From NCBI GenBank assembly GCA_910586255.1, contig CAJUHR010000005.1, positions 62,001 through 126,000 on the forward strand: a DNA stretch of 64,000 bases. The letters run 5' to 3'. The stretch is from an uncultured Lachnospiraceae bacterium. GTDB taxonomy: Bacteria > Bacillota > Clostridia > Lachnospirales > Lachnospiraceae. The notes beneath the pieces were generated by a model that made no database searches, was not told the DNA's origin, and saw nothing but the letters and a program-made list of their open reading frames with translations. Position numbers and translations under genes: made by a program. Positions 24,945 to 35,400 of the stretch are shown here, piece after piece; position 1 is the first letter of the stretch; each line of letters starts with the position of its first letter.

Positions 24945-26027
24945 CTACAGCCTTGCTCTATAGAACCCTCGTTTTTCGGCAGGAATACTCATGGCTGACA
25001 TAGCCTGATCCAATGTCCAATTCATGTTCGCCATGAGATTCTTAATCATCTCTATCACAGTCTCCTGCATCTCATTTCCATGTTCTTTTCTGACTTTCTC
25101 TTTAAGCTCTTCTCTGACTTCTTCTTTAACCTCTTCTCTGACTTCTTCTTTAACCTCTTCTCTGATTTCTTCTTTAACCTCTTCTCTGATTTCTTCTTTA
25201 ACCTCTTCTCTGACTTCTTCTTTAACCTCTTCTCTGACTTCTTCTTTAACCTCTTTTCTGACTTTTTCCTTTACTTCTTTCTCAGCCCTTTTCTTTGCCT
25301 CTCTTATCTCTTCTTCAATCTCTTCCTTAAAAAAATCCCTTAACACACCAGACATTTGCGACTGCCTCCTTATCTCATTATAAATTTCCCTGTTTGCCGC
25401 GATACTCACCTGCAAAACGGCTTCCATATTATTTCGGTCTCCCTGATTACTTAAAAAGATGGCCTCTCTGATAAATTCTCTGGCATCCTTTTTTTGTATA
25501 TTCGCAGAAAGAAGGCGCAGACTTTTGTGAGATCCCCCCTTTAAACGGCTCGTTACAACAATCTGCGTATCGAAAAAAACCCTCCCTCTTACATAATAGA
25601 TGCCCGGAAATACTTCCTCCACCGTAAATCCCTCCTTAATAAGCTTCCGAAATAATTCCCGGGGATATCGATGACGGAAAATGGAGACAGTCAGTTCTTC
25701 TGCCGGTATCTGGTTTACCGTATCTCCCAATCCTTTATAAAGGCATGCATAGCCGACTGTCTTGTAGTAGTCGTCAATAGTCAGCTCGTCATCCGGGCTT
25801 TTGTATTCAACAACATTGTACTTTTTAAAAATATAACCGATCTCATTTTTAATCGGCACATCCCGCAGCTTTCGGATGATCAGCAAATCCATCCGAACCG
25901 GCTCCTTGCTTAAATTATATTCCCTCTGAAATTCAAACGCCCCTTTGTTTGCAATCAGTTCGATTTCCATAGCCCCATAAAATCCGGGATGCCATGAAAT
26001 ATCCATGTTTTCCAGACTATTTCCCAT
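24945..26027 (-). CDS. PD-(D/E)XK nuclease-like protein with charged coiled coil
   Basis: A 360-residue protein. Residues about 30-110 show a PD-(D/E)XK-like core (RMDLLIIRKL ... YNVVEYKSPDDELTIDDYYK, ending in an ExK). Then comes a helical region and a long charged coil of alternating KEEVREEV units (about 255-325), encoded by 24-bp tandem repeats. The last 35 residues (MIKNLMANMNWTLDQAMSAMSI) resemble C-terminal tails of Rpn-like proteins. AGGAGGGACCGG supports the start. Function unknown; by analogy to Rpn proteins a DNA-mobilising nuclease, but membership is only suggested. Confidence 0.68.
   Translation of the reverse strand: MGNSLENMDISWHPGFYGAMEIELIANKGAFEFQREYNLSKEPVRMDLLIIRKLRDVPIKNEIGYIFKKYNVVEYKSPDDELTIDDYYKTVGYACLYKGLGDTVNQIPAEELTVSIFRHRYPRELFRKLIKEGFTVEEVFPGIYYVRGRVFFDTQIVVTSRLKGGSHKSLRLLSANIQKKDAREFIREAIFLSNQGDRNNMEAVLQVSIAANREIYNEIRRQSQMSGVLRDFFKEEIEEEIREAKKRAEKEVKEKVRKEVKEEVREEVKEEVREEVKEEIREEVKEEIREEVKEEVREEVKEEVREELKEKVRKEHGNEMQETVIEMIKNLMANMNWTLDQAMSAMSIPAEKRGFYRARL
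25090..25265. repeat. 24-bp in-frame tandem repeat
   Basis: Seven or more near-identical units of TTTAACCTCTTCTCTGACTT type on the plus strand, encoding KEEVREEV/KEEIREEV on the minus strand. Units differ mainly at one base that swaps Val for Ile. Confidence 0.85.
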
Positions 26028-26303
26028 CCGGTCCCTCCTGCTTTTCTTTTTTCTTGTGGATTTAAAAGCAGGATTTCATATAGAAAGATCAGAACTTTCA
26101 AAGACACAGCGTTTGCTGCAAAATAGCCGTACCGCATATGTAAGCCGGCCAAAGAAATCATTGCTTTGAAAACAGTATAGCATAGGAAAATAGAGATGAC
26201 AAGAAATTTTTACTGCAAACGACAAGTACCGGAACGAAAGCACCTCCTAAAAGCATACTCCCTCCCGGCACTGTAAATATTGGCAGACGCCTGCAACATT
26301 TTA

Positions 26304-27977
26304 TTATTTTCTTTTTCTCTCCCGATTTAACTGCACTCCCAACACCAGCAAAAGCATCAGGCTCACTGCAGCCATCACCGTTAGCAAGGCAATCGGACGA
26401 TCGTCACCGGTTTTTGGAAGAAGGGCAGCTAACGGCACCTCCTCATCCGGAATCATCATGTTTGCCAACGGCACATCTCCGTCATCCAAAGAAGTCAGCG
26501 AGGGACCTCCGCCACCCGGATTTCCTCCGGGATCGCCCCCCGGGCCGCCTCCCGGACCTCCGCCCGGACCGCCCGGATCGGACAGCTGCACCATAAATTC
26601 CCAATCGATCTTGGCCAGCTGATCGGCATAGATACATTTTCCCGTATCCTCATCGCAGGTGATATCCGGGTCCAGCACCATTCTCACCGTAACCATACCG
26701 GACTGCCCGTGGGTAAGATAGCAGAGCGGAATCAGTTCCTGAAGATTTTTCCCCTCTCCGTACTTGGCGCCGGTTACCCTTCCGTCATAAAGCTTCTCGT
26801 CCTCATACCAGACCTCCATGGTGATCTTCTCCAGCAGTTCCTCTTTGATCTGGTCCTGCCCCGGTATGGGCTTCACCCGCATGTAAACCCGCATATTATG
26901 GTTGGAGGTACGGTTCTCCACCTTTAAGCTGTCCTTGTATACACCGCCGGGAACCATATCCGTAAAGCTCATAAACCAGTTCCCTTCCTCTATCTGGCCG
27001 CCATTGCCCTGCCTGTAAGGAATATACTCCAGCTTTATATTATCCTGCGGATGGTTCACAATGGAAAGCACTTTCGCCAGATCCGAGTGATCGTATTCTC
27101 CCGGCTCCGCAATCTCATTGGCCAGGTAATAGATCACCTTTGTGAAACGCCCGTCATCAAACACCTTCTCCACCGCGGCCGATGTGGCCTGAACAGTGGT
27201 TGCCGTAATGTCCATCGTATAAGTACAGCCGTCATAGCCGTATTTGGAGTTGCGGTTGGTCACGGTTATCTGATCATAACCGCTGCCGTCCTCCCGCTTT
27301 CTGTAGGTCGTATCTTTCGTAGAAATCGTAGCCTCCAAAAGAGGATTCATAGTTACACTTTCAAGCAGTACAGGACTATTCTCTCCCGGCTTTAAAATAC
27401 CCACATAGTAGAATATATAGTTGCCAATCTCATCTGGCTCCTCGTCCATCAAAAGCCATTTTCCTTTTGCCTCCTCAGGACCGTTCACCACATCCAGCCC
27501 CAGGCTCAGATCATCATCCTCTGCCACACCGGAACGGAGAACCACCACAGCCTCTTTATTGAAATTGGGAATAGCCGCATATTTCTTCCCCCCTTCCTCG
27601 GAGGTAAATATGGGAGGAAGATTCTGTCCCTTTACCGGCTCCACCGGAGTTTTGTTTCCCTCTGCGTCCACCTCATAAAAGGTCTCCCGGCGAACCCACT
27701 CCTGATGAAGCTCAACCTTTGCGATCACAGAAACCCCGCTTTCCCGGTTTCCATTCTCATCCTTCACGTCATTGCTGACCCATACTTCCTTTTGGGTTGT
27801 AATACCTGGCTGCCAGTCGTCCGGCCGGGTGAATTTTTCTTCCAGCTCAGTCTTGTACCTGGGAATCATGTACTCGTTTCTCGTCTGCACCACAGATGTC
27901 CATACCGCCCAGGTACCTCCAATCGATGTAGCCGCCAAGGCCGCCAGGCCAAACATTATTATTTTGCCTTTTTTCAT
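26304..27977 (-). CDS. TasA/camelysin-like protein with LPKTG wall anchor
   Basis: A 557-residue secreted protein, last gene of locus 2. The N-terminus (IMFGLAALAATSIGGTWAVWT) is of the SipW-dependent type, followed by the family pattern of LEEKFTRPDDWQPGITTQKEVWVSND and two TasA-like beta domains. A Pro/Gly-rich linker (about 470-505) leads to LLPKTGDDRP, a membrane span and RERKRK, an LPXTG sorting signal. It is the only TasA-like protein of the cluster with a sorting signal and may tether fibres to the wall. No sortase lies in this locus, so an enzyme from elsewhere must act. Confidence 0.85.
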   Translation of the reverse strand: MKKGKIIMFGLAALAATSIGGTWAVWTSVVQTRNEYMIPRYKTELEEKFTRPDDWQPGITTQKEVWVSNDVKDENGNRESGVSVIAKVELHQEWVRRETFYEVDAEGNKTPVEPVKGQNLPPIFTSEEGGKKYAAIPNFNKEAVVVLRSGVAEDDDLSLGLDVVNGPEEAKGKWLLMDEEPDEIGNYIFYYVGILKPGENSPVLLESVTMNPLLEATISTKDTTYRKREDGSGYDQITVTNRNSKYGYDGCTYTMDITATTVQATSAAVEKVFDDGRFTKVIYYLANEIAEPGEYDHSDLAKVLSIVNHPQDNIKLEYIPYRQGNGGQIEEGNWFMSFTDMVPGGVYKDSLKVENRTSNHNMRVYMRVKPIPGQDQIKEELLEKITMEVWYEDEKLYDGRVTGAKYGEGKNLQELIPLCYLTHGQSGMVTVRMVLDPDITCDEDTGKCIYADQLAKIDWEFMVQLSDPGGPGGGPGGGPGGDPGGNPGGGGPSLTSLDDGDVPLANMMIPDEEVPLAALLPKTGDDRPIALLTVMAAVSLMLLLVLGVQLNRERKRK

Positions 27978-28016
27978 TTCCTCAGTCTCCTGTCCAAATG
28001 GATTAGCCTGCAGCGT

Positions 28017-28514
28017 TCACTCCTTTTTATCCGTTTTCTTTTCCGGCGCCAAGTTATCCACTATCATACCAAGCACCAGGACTGCAGCCAAAATCGCAAT
28101 CACTGCCGGTTTTCGTCCGATTGACACCAGATATCCAGCATAAGGAATTGTCAGCCCGGATGTCTTTCCGGCCACATCGTCATAGGATACCGGGTTGGGA
28201 TCCGGGCCTCCGTTTGCATCACCCTGGGTAACAAACTGGCGGGTAAGCTCCGATTTCTCCACAACCCTGTGCGTTATCATAGCTTTACCATCTCCGGCAT
28301 GGAATGTAATCGGATCTCCCTCTTCAATCTGCTCAAAGGAAGCCTCTTTATAATAGATAATGCTCCCCACATGATAGGTCGGTTCCATACTTCCGCTTAG
28401 AACCACCACCGGCCGATAGCCGGCCGCTATTGGGGCCGCTATCAGAATACCGGCGGCAATGCACAGATACACAGGCCATGAAAGGATATTCAGAATTTCA
28501 CGTATCAGCTTCAT
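28017..28514 (-). CDS. sipW: SipW-like (ER-type) signal peptidase I
   Basis: A 165-residue membrane protease with spans at both ends. The catalytic Ser is in VLSGSMEPTYHVGS. The general base is His in AMITHRVVE, where bacterial-type enzymes have Lys, so this is the ER/archaeal type. TQGDANGGPDPNPV is the conserved box D/E region. In Bacillus, SipW cleaves TasA and TapA. It sits within a run of five TasA-like genes and is presumably dedicated to them. Confidence 0.93.
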   Translation of the reverse strand: MKLIREILNILSWPVYLCIAAGILIAAPIAAGYRPVVVLSGSMEPTYHVGSIIYYKEASFEQIEEGDPITFHAGDGKAMITHRVVEKSELTRQFVTQGDANGGPDPNPVSYDDVAGKTSGLTIPYAGYLVSIGRKPAVIAILAAVLVLGMIVDNLAPEKKTDKKE

Positions 28515-28642
28515 ATTTTGATTATTCCTTTCTTATGTATTGCAATCCTGTGAACCGTGAGAACTGCTCAGCAGTTACACAAAAATCTCTCATCCCCTGT
28601 AATCTGAACGAAAACTCACGCTCGCATAATCTACGCAAATAC

Positions 28643-29746
28643 TTAAGGGGTCGTGGAATCAGAATTGCCGGTAGCGCCTACCGTGTCCGCATTGATACTG
28701 TCAATAACTGCCTGAATCTCGGCCGGCAAAGCAACTGTATTTCCCTCGGCATCCTTTGTCCAGGCTGTCTTTAAAGCATCCGGAGTCGCCTGTACGAACT
28801 GGGAGGTTACCATCAAGGTGTAATTGGCATCTGCATAGCCTTTGGCATTTTCATCTAAGATGCTCTCATTTTTCCGGAATAATTTCTTATCAGCAGGCAC
28901 ATTCAGAGCTATTGCCAAATCTATGGCATTGACTTCTCCATCTCCGTTTTCATCTCCAACCGAGGTTGTTGAAGTTTTATCATCATTATAAAGCTCAATA
29001 TCAGTTACCCACGTTTTTCCGTCTGTTCCTTTTGTCCTTGTAACCTTATACTCTGTCCATGCATTGTCCGGAACAGCCTCTTTTTCACCGGTTCCTACAT
29101 AATAGTAATCCTTCTGGGTATAATGCCCCAGGTCTATATTGGAAGCAATACTGATGGATTCCAGAAGATTGCCGTCCGTAGTCTCACCTTTTCCTAATAT
29201 CTTATAATAATACCAGTATCCGTCCGCTGCATTATAAATCCATTTTGTGCTGTCCCCAAGGTTTTTCCGAACAACCGTATTGTCATTGGCTGTCAATCCA
29301 TTAGATTCCGTCTCATCACCTGGCTGGGTTGCCTGCCACAACTTTTGCTGGTCATTTCCTTCATTATATGCTGTATCTGCAATATTAAAGATTGGCAGAT
29401 TATTACTTCCGTTTGTCTGGCTCAGACTTTCGACTGGTGTCGTCTGATTTGTTGGTTTTCCATCAGCATCCAAAACAACCCTGGTCCATTTCTCATCCAT
29501 ACGGATTCTGACCATCACCGGATAATCCCCCGTATTTTTAGCTCCCACCTTCTTGGCAATGGTGGCGCCCGGCTTTACATCCTCTGTCGGCGGTGTGTAA
29601 TCCTCCACCAATTCATTTTCATACTTCCCGGTTCCCAATGGGTTATCCAGAGATACAGTCTGATTGTAATAAGCAAATGTTCCTCCAACCAGTGTTGCTG
29701 CTCCCAAACCAAGAAGCGCCAAAGCTTTTTTATTCCACTTTTTCAT
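28643..29746 (-). CDS. TasA/camelysin-like matrix protein with dockerin-type EF-hand
   Basis: A 367-residue secreted protein. The signal ALALLGLGAATLVGGTFAYYN is SipW-type and the mature start follows the family pattern (LDNPLGTGKYENELVEDYTPP ... VKNTGDYPVMVRIR-like block). An insertion near residues 262-278 reads DENGDGEVNAIDLAIAL, a near-perfect dockerin/EF-hand calcium loop, present once. GGAGG 8 nt before the ATG at 29746 fixes the start. Its place between other TasA-like genes suggests an extracellular fibre subunit. Confidence 0.85.
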   Translation of the reverse strand: MKKWNKKALALLGLGAATLVGGTFAYYNQTVSLDNPLGTGKYENELVEDYTPPTEDVKPGATIAKKVGAKNTGDYPVMVRIRMDEKWTRVVLDADGKPTNQTTPVESLSQTNGSNNLPIFNIADTAYNEGNDQQKLWQATQPGDETESNGLTANDNTVVRKNLGDSTKWIYNAADGYWYYYKILGKGETTDGNLLESISIASNIDLGHYTQKDYYYVGTGEKEAVPDNAWTEYKVTRTKGTDGKTWVTDIELYNDDKTSTTSVGDENGDGEVNAIDLAIALNVPADKKLFRKNESILDENAKGYADANYTLMVTSQFVQATPDALKTAWTKDAEGNTVALPAEIQAVIDSINADTVGATGNSDSTTP

Positions 29747-29892
29747 TTTTATGTCCTCCAAATTTATTTTTTAATGTATCGCAAGTTTTTACACCTGCAA
29801 CCCAAATCATTAACCAATCTGCTCTCTTATTTTCCTTGTTTCGCCTTAACCGTTATTCGGCTTTCTGCTCCGGCCTTCGTTCGGCCTTCGCC

Positions 29893-30933
29893 TTAACCCT
29901 CATTCTGACCTTCACCCTGGCCACCATTCGGATCCTCTTCCTCTTCTCCGCCCTGGCCGCCATTTACCGCTTTCTGGATGTCATTTTCATCCTTCAGTTC
30001 ATTCACCCAGCTGCATCCCAGCGCCTTCAAAGCGTCCAAATCCCCAAACGCCGCTTTCACAGCCTGCTTTGTGGTCTGTACGGTCTGTGCAGTAACTAAC
30101 AAGGTGTAATCTGCCTGACTGTAGCCACTAAGTCCGCCCAGCATCTCGGTAGCAGACTTCATATAAGTAATAATCTTGTCATCGCCCTGAGCCTTCAGCA
30201 TCTCATTGATCTCCCGTGTGGAGAGATATTCATATCCCAAAGGAGATGCATTGCTTCTGGTGGCAAACTCAATCCAGTCCTCGCTGTCGCTTTCCGGGCG
30301 GTTCTCAACAGTCGTATAGTATCTTGCCTCCCGGTAAGCACCCATATCCGTATTCTCCGCCAAGGTCACTCCATCCAGCAGCTTGGTTGTCTCCGCTACG
30401 ATTTTCTCTCCCTGATTGTTCTCCTTGATCTCCGGAAGAATCTCCAGGTAGTAGTAATAACCGTCCGCCGGATTGTACACCCATTTCCCGTCCGGAATCA
30501 TATGCTTATACACCACGGAATCGTCCACAGTCTCTCCTGTCATTCCGTCTGACGGATTGCCCTGATACACATTTTCAAACTTATTTCTTGCATCGCCTTC
30601 CGTCCCCAGCTTATCCTTATTGACTGTGGTGTCCATTTCATAGAGCACCTTTCCCGGATTCTGGCGGCTTTCCCATTTTTCCTGGAACTTTACGCGGACA
30701 ACCACCGGAAGCGTTCCCGTATTCTTGATGGTGACATCCTTGTTTACCGTGGTTCCCGGCTCCCAGTTCTCACCCTCTGACGGTTTAAATTCTTCCACCA
30801 GCTCCGTGTCGTAAATTCCCGTATCAAACACGTTTTCTGCGGTTAATGTCTGGTTAAAATAGGCTAAGCTTCCGCCTATACCGGCCACTGCGGCAATCCC
30901 TGCCAAAGCCAGCAATTTTTTCTTACTCTTCAT
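29893..30933 (-). CDS. TasA/camelysin-like matrix protein
   Basis: A 346-residue secreted protein with SipW-type signal (LLALAGIAAVAGIGGSLAYFN). The family core is TAENVFDTGIYDTELVEEFKPSEG, then VTIKNTGTLPVVVRVKFQEKW and ADYTLLVTAQTVQTT. The C-terminus is a short acidic Gly/Glu-rich tail (GGQGGEEEEDPNGG). The start is placed at 30933 after GGAGGAGGAG. Reading further upstream would run into the neighbouring gene and lacks support. It is a likely fibre subunit. Confidence 0.86.
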   Translation of the reverse strand: MKSKKKLLALAGIAAVAGIGGSLAYFNQTLTAENVFDTGIYDTELVEEFKPSEGENWEPGTTVNKDVTIKNTGTLPVVVRVKFQEKWESRQNPGKVLYEMDTTVNKDKLGTEGDARNKFENVYQGNPSDGMTGETVDDSVVYKHMIPDGKWVYNPADGYYYYLEILPEIKENNQGEKIVAETTKLLDGVTLAENTDMGAYREARYYTTVENRPESDSEDWIEFATRSNASPLGYEYLSTREINEMLKAQGDDKIITYMKSATEMLGGLSGYSQADYTLLVTAQTVQTTKQAVKAAFGDLDALKALGCSWVNELKDENDIQKAVNGGQGGEEEEDPNGGQGEGQNEG

Positions 30934-30998
30934 TTCTCCTCCTCCTTTTCGGTTGGTAACGACAAGCGCCGTCTGGCATTGCCTGCCAAGGTGCAACA

Positions 30999-31679
30999 TC
31001 ATGAACCTGCCGACCAGGTTAAGCTTCCGTCTGCCCCTTTTGTCACCTTTATGTTCCACTCCTCCTCCACGCCGGACTGTCCGTCATCATAGACCGGAAC
31101 TGCCTCCGCATCAAAGGTCAGCTTATATATCTGGTCACTGTAGTTGGCAGCGTGGCGGTCATTGGATACCTCCGGGCTCAGCTTAATGCTTTCCAGAATA
31201 TTGTTTGTGGTTTCCCCTTTTGGCAAAACCTTTTTGTAATACCGATATTCACCAATGGTGACCCACTCGGTTCCGTCTGCCCAGCCTCCGTTTCCCGTAT
31301 CCTCCGCGCCCCAGTACTCGGTCCATTCCTTGATCACCTGATCCGTCCGCAGCTTTTGATTCTCCTGGGCCGGACCGCCCTGGGAGGGAGTAAACCATCC
31401 TTCCGCAGGGGGAATCTTTACTCTCAAATACAAATCCATGTCTCCCGTATTCTGAAACGCCACCTTTTTGGGCACTGTCTCACCGGGAAGGAATGAGCTG
31501 TCCGGATCAAACTCCTCCACCACCGCCGCCCCGCTGTGGGGCGTGGTGAGGGGATTCTCCAGTGACTGTCCGTCCGAGTAATAAGCCCAGGTCGCTCCAA
31601 AGGATCCGGCAATCACTGCCAGGCAAGCCAGGGAAACAATTCCTATTTTCTTTAAAGCTTTCTTTTTTTCTGCGTTCAT
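30999..31679 (-). CDS. Short TasA/camelysin-like protein
   Basis: A 226-residue secreted protein: basic start MNAEKKKALKKIG, hydrophobic signal (IVSLACLAVIAGSFGATWAYYS), then LENPLTTPHSGAAVVEEFDP and VAFQNTGDMDLYLRVKIPPAEG. It lies 18 nt after the next upstream gene and 65 nt before the following one. It is a minor subunit or adaptor by analogy with TapA, which is inference. Confidence 0.82.
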   Translation of the reverse strand: MNAEKKKALKKIGIVSLACLAVIAGSFGATWAYYSDGQSLENPLTTPHSGAAVVEEFDPDSSFLPGETVPKKVAFQNTGDMDLYLRVKIPPAEGWFTPSQGGPAQENQKLRTDQVIKEWTEYWGAEDTGNGGWADGTEWVTIGEYRYYKKVLPKGETTNNILESIKLSPEVSNDRHAANYSDQIYKLTFDAEAVPVYDDGQSGVEEEWNIKVTKGADGSLTWSAGS

Positions 31680-31697
31680 AGTAGCTGCCTCCCTTCT

Positions 31698-32426
31698 TTA
31701 CCCTTGATTTGATTTGGATGACTGAATTGAATTCGGATTCCATTTATCCATGTCAGGCCATTGGATTTTCTGGTCTTTATCTACAGTCCCATCCGCCTTC
31801 ACAGCCAGAACTTTGCTGAGATCCTGTTTAAATAATTTTTTTACCGCATCTACGCTGACAGCCTTTTCATCGCTGGCCTGCACCACTTCGATGGTAAAAT
31901 GGATCTCATAAGCGGCATTCCGGTATTTCTCTCCGTCCACCAGAGCTTCCAGAGGAACCTCCGGGTTTTCTCCTGTTCCCAGAAAATCCACCCGCTCCAC
32001 AATGAGCCGTGTCGAGTCTCCGGTTTTTAGTACTTCATTGTAATACAGCCATCCTTCTTTTGTATCCAAACTCCATTTTCCCGTGTCCTTCCAGGCCGGC
32101 AAAGCCACATGGTAGCTTTTTCCGTCCTTGCCCTCGGCTACATTGGGAAGAAGAAGAGTTCTTCGTGTTTCCGGGTCCGTATAAGTCCAGGTTTCCGTAT
32201 AAGCTATCCGCAAAAATACATCTGCTTTTCCTGTATTGGTGAACTTTACCTTTTTGGCGCCTCCGGCCAATTCCTCGTCTATATGGCTCTCCACCGTAGG
32301 AGCCTTTATGGGATTTTCCATTGTCAAGTTGTGGAGGATTGTCGCCCCTGTCACACCAATTACAATGGATACCATGGCCAGCGTCAAAACCGGCAGAAGC
32401 TTTTTCCAAATATTGTTTTTAGCCAC
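31698..32426 (-). CDS. TasA/camelysin-like protein next to giant adhesin
   Basis: A 242-residue exported protein. An N-terminal hydrophobic segment (LLPVLTLAMVSIVIGVTGAT) is followed by LTMENPIKAPTVESHIDEEL and KVKFTNTGKADVFLRIAYTETW, the family beta-domain pattern. The start is a GTG at 32426, placed 8 nt after GGGGGTG; it begins 13 nt after the giant adhesin stop, so the genes are cotranscribed. There is no sorting signal. Confidence 0.8.
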   Translation of the reverse strand: MAKNNIWKKLLPVLTLAMVSIVIGVTGATILHNLTMENPIKAPTVESHIDEELAGGAKKVKFTNTGKADVFLRIAYTETWTYTDPETRRTLLLPNVAEGKDGKSYHVALPAWKDTGKWSLDTKEGWLYYNEVLKTGDSTRLIVERVDFLGTGENPEVPLEALVDGEKYRNAAYEIHFTIEVVQASDEKAVSVDAVKKLFKQDLSKVLAVKADGTVDKDQKIQWPDMDKWNPNSIQSSKSNQG

Positions 32427-32439
32427 AAAGATCACCCCC

Positions 32440-35400
32440 TTATACTAACCTGACATCATCATCATCGTCTTCTTCAATCCGGTCCGGCCACAGCCCGGCT
32501 AATACCTGACTTGTGGGCTCCTGAACCGGGCCATCGGATTTTTCCTTATCCGGCACTTCGGAATATGCATTTCGCTGTTCAAATTCCCCTGCTTCTGCAT
32601 CGTATGCATTGGTAACAGCGGTGGTATGGTGGAAGTATCCGTTATGTTCCGGACGATTCTTCACAGTAAAGATAATGTCGTCTCCCGGCTTCACGGTTAT
32701 TGTGCTGTCTGACGGATATGTCACATCTCCAGGTACCTCATAAGGATCCCGGATTATGATTTCGCCGTCATTATCTTCATCTCCCTCATTGTCAATATCG
32801 TCATTACCGCCTTCAATGCTTCCATCTCCTTCTCCCTCATTGGGCCCGGAACCAGTATCATCTTTACCATCTTTCACCCGCTTCATCTCGTACCCGTCAA
32901 TCTCATACTCCATCGGCACGATTTCAACTACCTCAAATTGTTTTCCCCTTGCAGGAAGAACCAAACGGACACTGCCGCTTATTTCCTTATGACCTAATGC
33001 CACCTCTGTATAGATTTCTCCGGTTTCCACATCTCTTAAGTGAATCAGGAACTTATAATCAGAAGTAAAGGTATCTTCCTCATCCTCTCCCACGATTTCC
33101 TTTCTGAGCCTGACATACGCCGGTTTTATCACATTGGAGATCCTAAAGGGAAATTCCTCAGATCCGTCTGCACCGACTGTGTTCATATCATAGGAAGCCT
33201 CATAGGAATATCCGCCGTTGAAGGAAGCAATCTGCTTTTGTCCTGCAGGTGTACCGTTTTCATCCAACTCTTCCACCGTATAAACATAATCCACACCATT
33301 TGCATTTTTCCTGGGAATGTTCTCCCAGACATGCTTCCATACTCCGTCCGAATCTGGTTTGATAACCACTTCTTCCTGCATCTCTCCATCTCTCAGCAGC
33401 CGCACTTTCAGTTCATCGGGACGGCTGTGATGGGCGTTATTCTCATCTATCCACTCCTTTACGACCGCAAGAGATCTCAAATTATACATGTTCAGAATCT
33501 GGTTATGGTTTTCATCGTAGCTTACAACAAACTTACCATCCAGCACCACCGCTCCATGCTCAGCAGGAACATCCCCATTCATTTCATAAGGAAGATACTC
33601 GATCTCCTGTCCGTCCGCAGTGTACCTAGGCAACCCGTTCCACACTCCGCTCCAGCCCGAGGCTGAGCTGAGGGTAAGTTCACTCTGACCCGCTACCGGT
33701 ATCAGCTCCCGCTTCCCGTCCTGGTCTTCCGTGACCTGGTACAATCTGACCTTCACCTCAGTCTTATCGGCATCCGAAACAAGCTCATCCCATTGCTTCT
33801 CTACGGGTATGTCGATTAATTCTTCCCTGAAACGGTTGGTAATCTCCCAGCTGCTCTCATAGCTTTTTGCCTCATCAGCCGACAGAGTGACTTTTTGGGC
33901 TTCCTGCGAAGTATAACCGTCAATCTGTGAAAGCTCTTTTATGGTATAGTGGAGCAGATCGCCATTGTCCTTATATTTGGGAAGATCCGTAAATTCTCCT
34001 GTCCAGCCGTCATTGGCTGTCAAAATCAGGATTTTCTCATTTCCATCGGAATCGATATAATCGTTTCCATCTGCATAACACAGCTGAATCTCAATCATAT
34101 CCGGACGGTCATCTTCCTTATCGTTTGCCCAGTTTTTCCTGACCTTTACCTTGACGGTCTCCGGCTTGTAAGTATTTGTGATCCGATTTCCGCTATAGCT
34201 GACCCGGAATTGTCCGGTCGTCACCGGAATGATCGTTCCCGCCTCCATCCGTTTTCCATTTGCATCCACCTCATAGGGACGATAGGTAATCGGATTGTTG
34301 GCCGTATCAAGCGCCGTCAGCCCGGTCCATGTATACTTCCATCCATTTTCTTTATTTAAAGTTACAATACCTCCTACCTGTTGTTTCGGCGCCCCGTTGC
34401 TGTTCATCTCATACAGAGCTACTTTTACGTCAAACTTTTGGGAATCCGGTACAGGGCCTTCCCATACCTTCTCAACCGTAAGCTTGGAGGATGCGTAGGT
34501 ATTTGTAGCCTCCCAGGAGCTTTCATAGCCTGAGGGAATGGGCGTTTTCTTTACAGGGGTTCCCATGGTATAGCCGGGAATCGTTGTTAATTCTTTTACT
34601 TTATAGGAAATGGTCTTATTGCTCTTATCCTTTGTGGGAAGATCCGTAAAGTCGGCTGTCCAGTTATTCGCCGCATTTAAAGTAACCTCTTTGTAATTCC
34701 CGCTCAGGTCCTTATAATCGGCAAATGTACTTCCATTGGTGCTGGACATCAGCCGGAACTTTACCGCTTGACGCCGATTGTACTTATTATTCTCATCCTC
34801 CCATTTCTTTGTTACCTTTACCTTTGTTTTCTGTAAAGTATTCGTAATCGTTCCGCTGGTAGCTGATCCCGAACTCACTCCCGAACTGGTATATCCCGGC
34901 GGGACGGTTATATTTCCGCTGCTGTTTATTTCCTTTGCAGTGTAGGTAAATGCTTTATTTTCCTTTCCGTTTTTTGCGGGAAGACCGGACCAGGTTGCTT
35001 TCCAACCATTCGCCGCATTCAGCGTCTTTCTTTCGCCGGTTGCTTTATTGTTCTGATACAGCTCTACTAAAATACTGGCCGGCCGATAAGGATTGTTGTT
35101 GTCATCCCATTTCTTAACAACTGCATAGGATGTAGTTGGGACAGACGGAACCGTTACCTCCTTTGAATTGGGAAGAGTAAACTGCATATAGCAGCAGGAT
35201 CCGAAACCGCCGCGCTCCATATAATAAATATCCACTGTATGCGTTGCATTTTTTTGAGCATCTGTCGGGTTGTCTTTATTAAGCTTCTTGTTATCAATCA
35301 GCCATTGGCGCACATCCAGCGTCTCTCCCAGCGCTATGTGGATTCCGCCGATATCAATGGCCTTCTCCCCGTCAATGAATAACCAAAAGTCGTCATCACC

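Noticed and set aside
25080..25343. Regularly repeated units resembling a CRISPR array
   Set aside because: Units are directly contiguous, in frame with the nuclease-like gene and without unique spacers; this is a coding tandem repeat.
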